Below, piece after piece: positions 11,200-12,281 of a stretch of 12,281 bases of DNA; position 1 is the first letter of the stretch; every line of letters begins with the position of its first letter. Origin of the DNA: an uncultured Oscillibacter sp. Lineage in GTDB: Bacteria; Bacillota; Clostridia; Oscillospirales; Oscillospiraceae. Made by a program: the position numbers and the translations under genes. The notes beneath the pieces are model-generated. The model did not search any database, was not told where the DNA came from, and was given only the letters and a program-made list of their open reading frames with translations. Location of the stretch: NCBI GenBank assembly GCA_902476875.1, contig CABSFC010000086.1, positions 1 through 12,281 on the forward strand, written 5' to 3'.

Positions 11200-12246
11200 A
11201 TGGGCAAAAAGCCAACCATACAGATGGTCGCGGACCTGGCGGGAGTCTCCCGGGGCACCGTGGACCGGGTTTTGAACAACCGCTCCTATGTGCGCGCGGA
11301 CGTCCGGGAGCGCGTCCTGGACGCCATCCGGGACACCGGGTACGTCTCCCCCCGGGAGTCCCACCAGCAGCAGCTGGACGCCGCCCTCCAGCCCATGAAG
11401 CTGGGCGTGCTGATGCCCAACTGGGACAACCAGTTCCTCACCGAGGTGACCCAGGGCATCCGGCAGGCGCAGACGGAGCTGGCGGAGGGCCACGTGCAGG
11501 TCATTGGCCGGAAGTGCAAAACGGACCTGGCCCAGGAGGCCATCGACCTGCTGGAGGAGCTGCGCTCCGAGGGCGTCTCCGGCCTGGCGCTGTGCACGCT
11601 GAACGACCCGTCCATCAAGGAATACGTCTCCAACCTGGCGGAGGAGGGGATCCCCTGCGTCACGTTCAACTCCGATCTGCCGGGCAGCCGCCGGCTGTGC
11701 TTTGTGGGGCAGGATATCCGCAGGGCCGGCCGCGTCGCCGCGGGACTGCTGAGCAAATGCGTGGAAAAGGAGGATACCATCCTGGCCACCGTGGGCAACC
11801 TGAAATTCGACGGCCACCGGCAGCGGCTGGACGGCTTCCGGGCCCGTATGCGGGAGCTGGGATTTCCCGAGAGAAACCTGGTGGTGCGGGAGACCTTCAA
11901 CGACTACCGGACCACGCTCATGATCGTGCAGACCGCCATCCGGCAGTATCCCGATCTGCGGGGCGTCTATATGGCGAACCACAATGTCCCCGCCTGCGCC
12001 GCGGCCATCAAAAGCGCCGGAAAAAAAGGGCGGATCCACGTGGTCTGCCACGACATCAACGAGAGCATCCGCCAGCTGCTGCGGGACGGCAGCGTGGATT
12101 TCACCATTCCGCAGAACTTTATGCAGCAGGGCTACGCGCCGCTGATGCTGCTGCGGGACCTGGCCCGCAAAAAGGAGGCGGTGGACCTGAACCGCTTCCG
12201 CGGCCAGATTGACATCCTCTGCGCGGAAAACCTGCCGGAGGAGTGA
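11200..12246 (+). CDS. LacI-family transcriptional regulator, divergent to the isomerase operon
   Basis: A 348-residue regulator. The helix-turn-helix (about 6-25) reads TIQMVADLAGVSRGTVDRVL, followed by NNRSYVRADVRERVLDAI. After a linker rich in Q and S (about 50-63) with no obvious classical hinge, a sugar-binding-type effector domain starts at KLGVLMPNWDNQF. Conserved segments include CFVGQDIRRAGRVAAGLL and VDFTIPQNFMQQGYAP. It is clearly a paralogue of the regulator at 4146-5171, sharing GTVDRVL, VTFNSD, GRIHV-like and VDFTI segments. Position, divergent promoter and shared TGTGC/GCACA sites make it the probable local regulator of the isomerase-iolG-binding protein operon and of itself. 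The effector is likely an inositol or sugar entering or made by that pathway; this is inference. Only 35 bases remain after its stop and no complete terminator is seen there. Confidence 0.93.
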   Translation: MGKKPTIQMVADLAGVSRGTVDRVLNNRSYVRADVRERVLDAIRDTGYVSPRESHQQQLDAALQPMKLGVLMPNWDNQFLTEVTQGIRQAQTELAEGHVQVIGRKCKTDLAQEAIDLLEELRSEGVSGLALCTLNDPSIKEYVSNLAEEGIPCVTFNSDLPGSRRLCFVGQDIRRAGRVAAGLLSKCVEKEDTILATVGNLKFDGHRQRLDGFRARMRELGFPERNLVVRETFNDYRTTLMIVQTAIRQYPDLRGVYMANHNVPACAAAIKSAGKKGRIHVVCHDINESIRQLLRDGSVDFTIPQNFMQQGYAPLMLLRDLARKKEAVDLNRFRGQIDILCAENLPEE

Positions 12247-12281
12247 GGACGGCAAAAAACGGACGGGTTCCGGCGCATACG

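Noticed and set aside
1..12281. tRNA, rRNA, CRISPR array, insertion sequence or phage genes
   Set aside because: No regularly spaced repeats, transposase or integrase motifs, or tRNA/rRNA-like segments were recognised on reading both strands; composition is uniform across the coding regions.

Overview
The window is GC-rich (low 60s percent by eye), with AT-rich control regions. The gene set points to a low-branching Firmicute of the Clostridia: a gdpP-rplI pair, RNase J, strong AGGAGG-type ribosome binding sites, and a lipobox substrate-binding protein. A gut Oscillospiraceae-type anaerobe is my best guess from composition and gene style; this is inference, since no database was searched. Nine protein genes are supported. 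I see no RNA genes, insertion sequences or CRISPR.

Left part (1-5207, all minus strand). gdpP (a membrane-anchored c-di-AMP phosphodiesterase) and rplI (ribosomal protein L9) form a two-gene transcript with its own promoter at about 2744-2771. Upstream of it lies a LacI-type regulator followed by an MFS (DHA1-type) exporter, ended by a 12-bp stem terminator at 2790-2830. A palindrome of the form TGTGTGCGTACACA in front of the MFS gene shares its CGTACACA half with a site at the regulator's own promoter, which suggests local autoregulation plus control of the exporter.

Centre (5208-7953). rnjA (RNase J) is transcribed rightward from an extended -10 promoter. That promoter is followed at once by a terminator-like hairpin with a T-tract, about 225 bases before the start codon, so the leader looks like an attenuator. 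rnjA ends at a textbook terminator. It is followed by a small tandem-duplicated DUF305 protein, then by a long hairpin with a T-tract on the minus strand.

Right part (7954-12281). A leftward three-gene operon encodes a Hyi-type TIM-barrel isomerase, an IolG-type inositol dehydrogenase and a lipoprotein sugar-binding protein. It is divergent from a second LacI-type regulator, a paralogue of the first. The operon promoter (TTGACA-17-TATATT) runs straight into two tandem copies of TGTGCTwTGCACA. The regulator's own promoter (TTGACA-17-TAAGAT) also carries TGTGC/GCACA half-sites at its start point. This is a coherent sugar- or inositol-responsive switch. No permease, ATPase or further inositol-catabolic genes are present, and the operon is closed by a terminator right after the binding protein. 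The most notable items are this self-contained regulatory cassette with an orphan binding protein, the RNase J leader, and a perfect 28-bp palindrome at 53-80.
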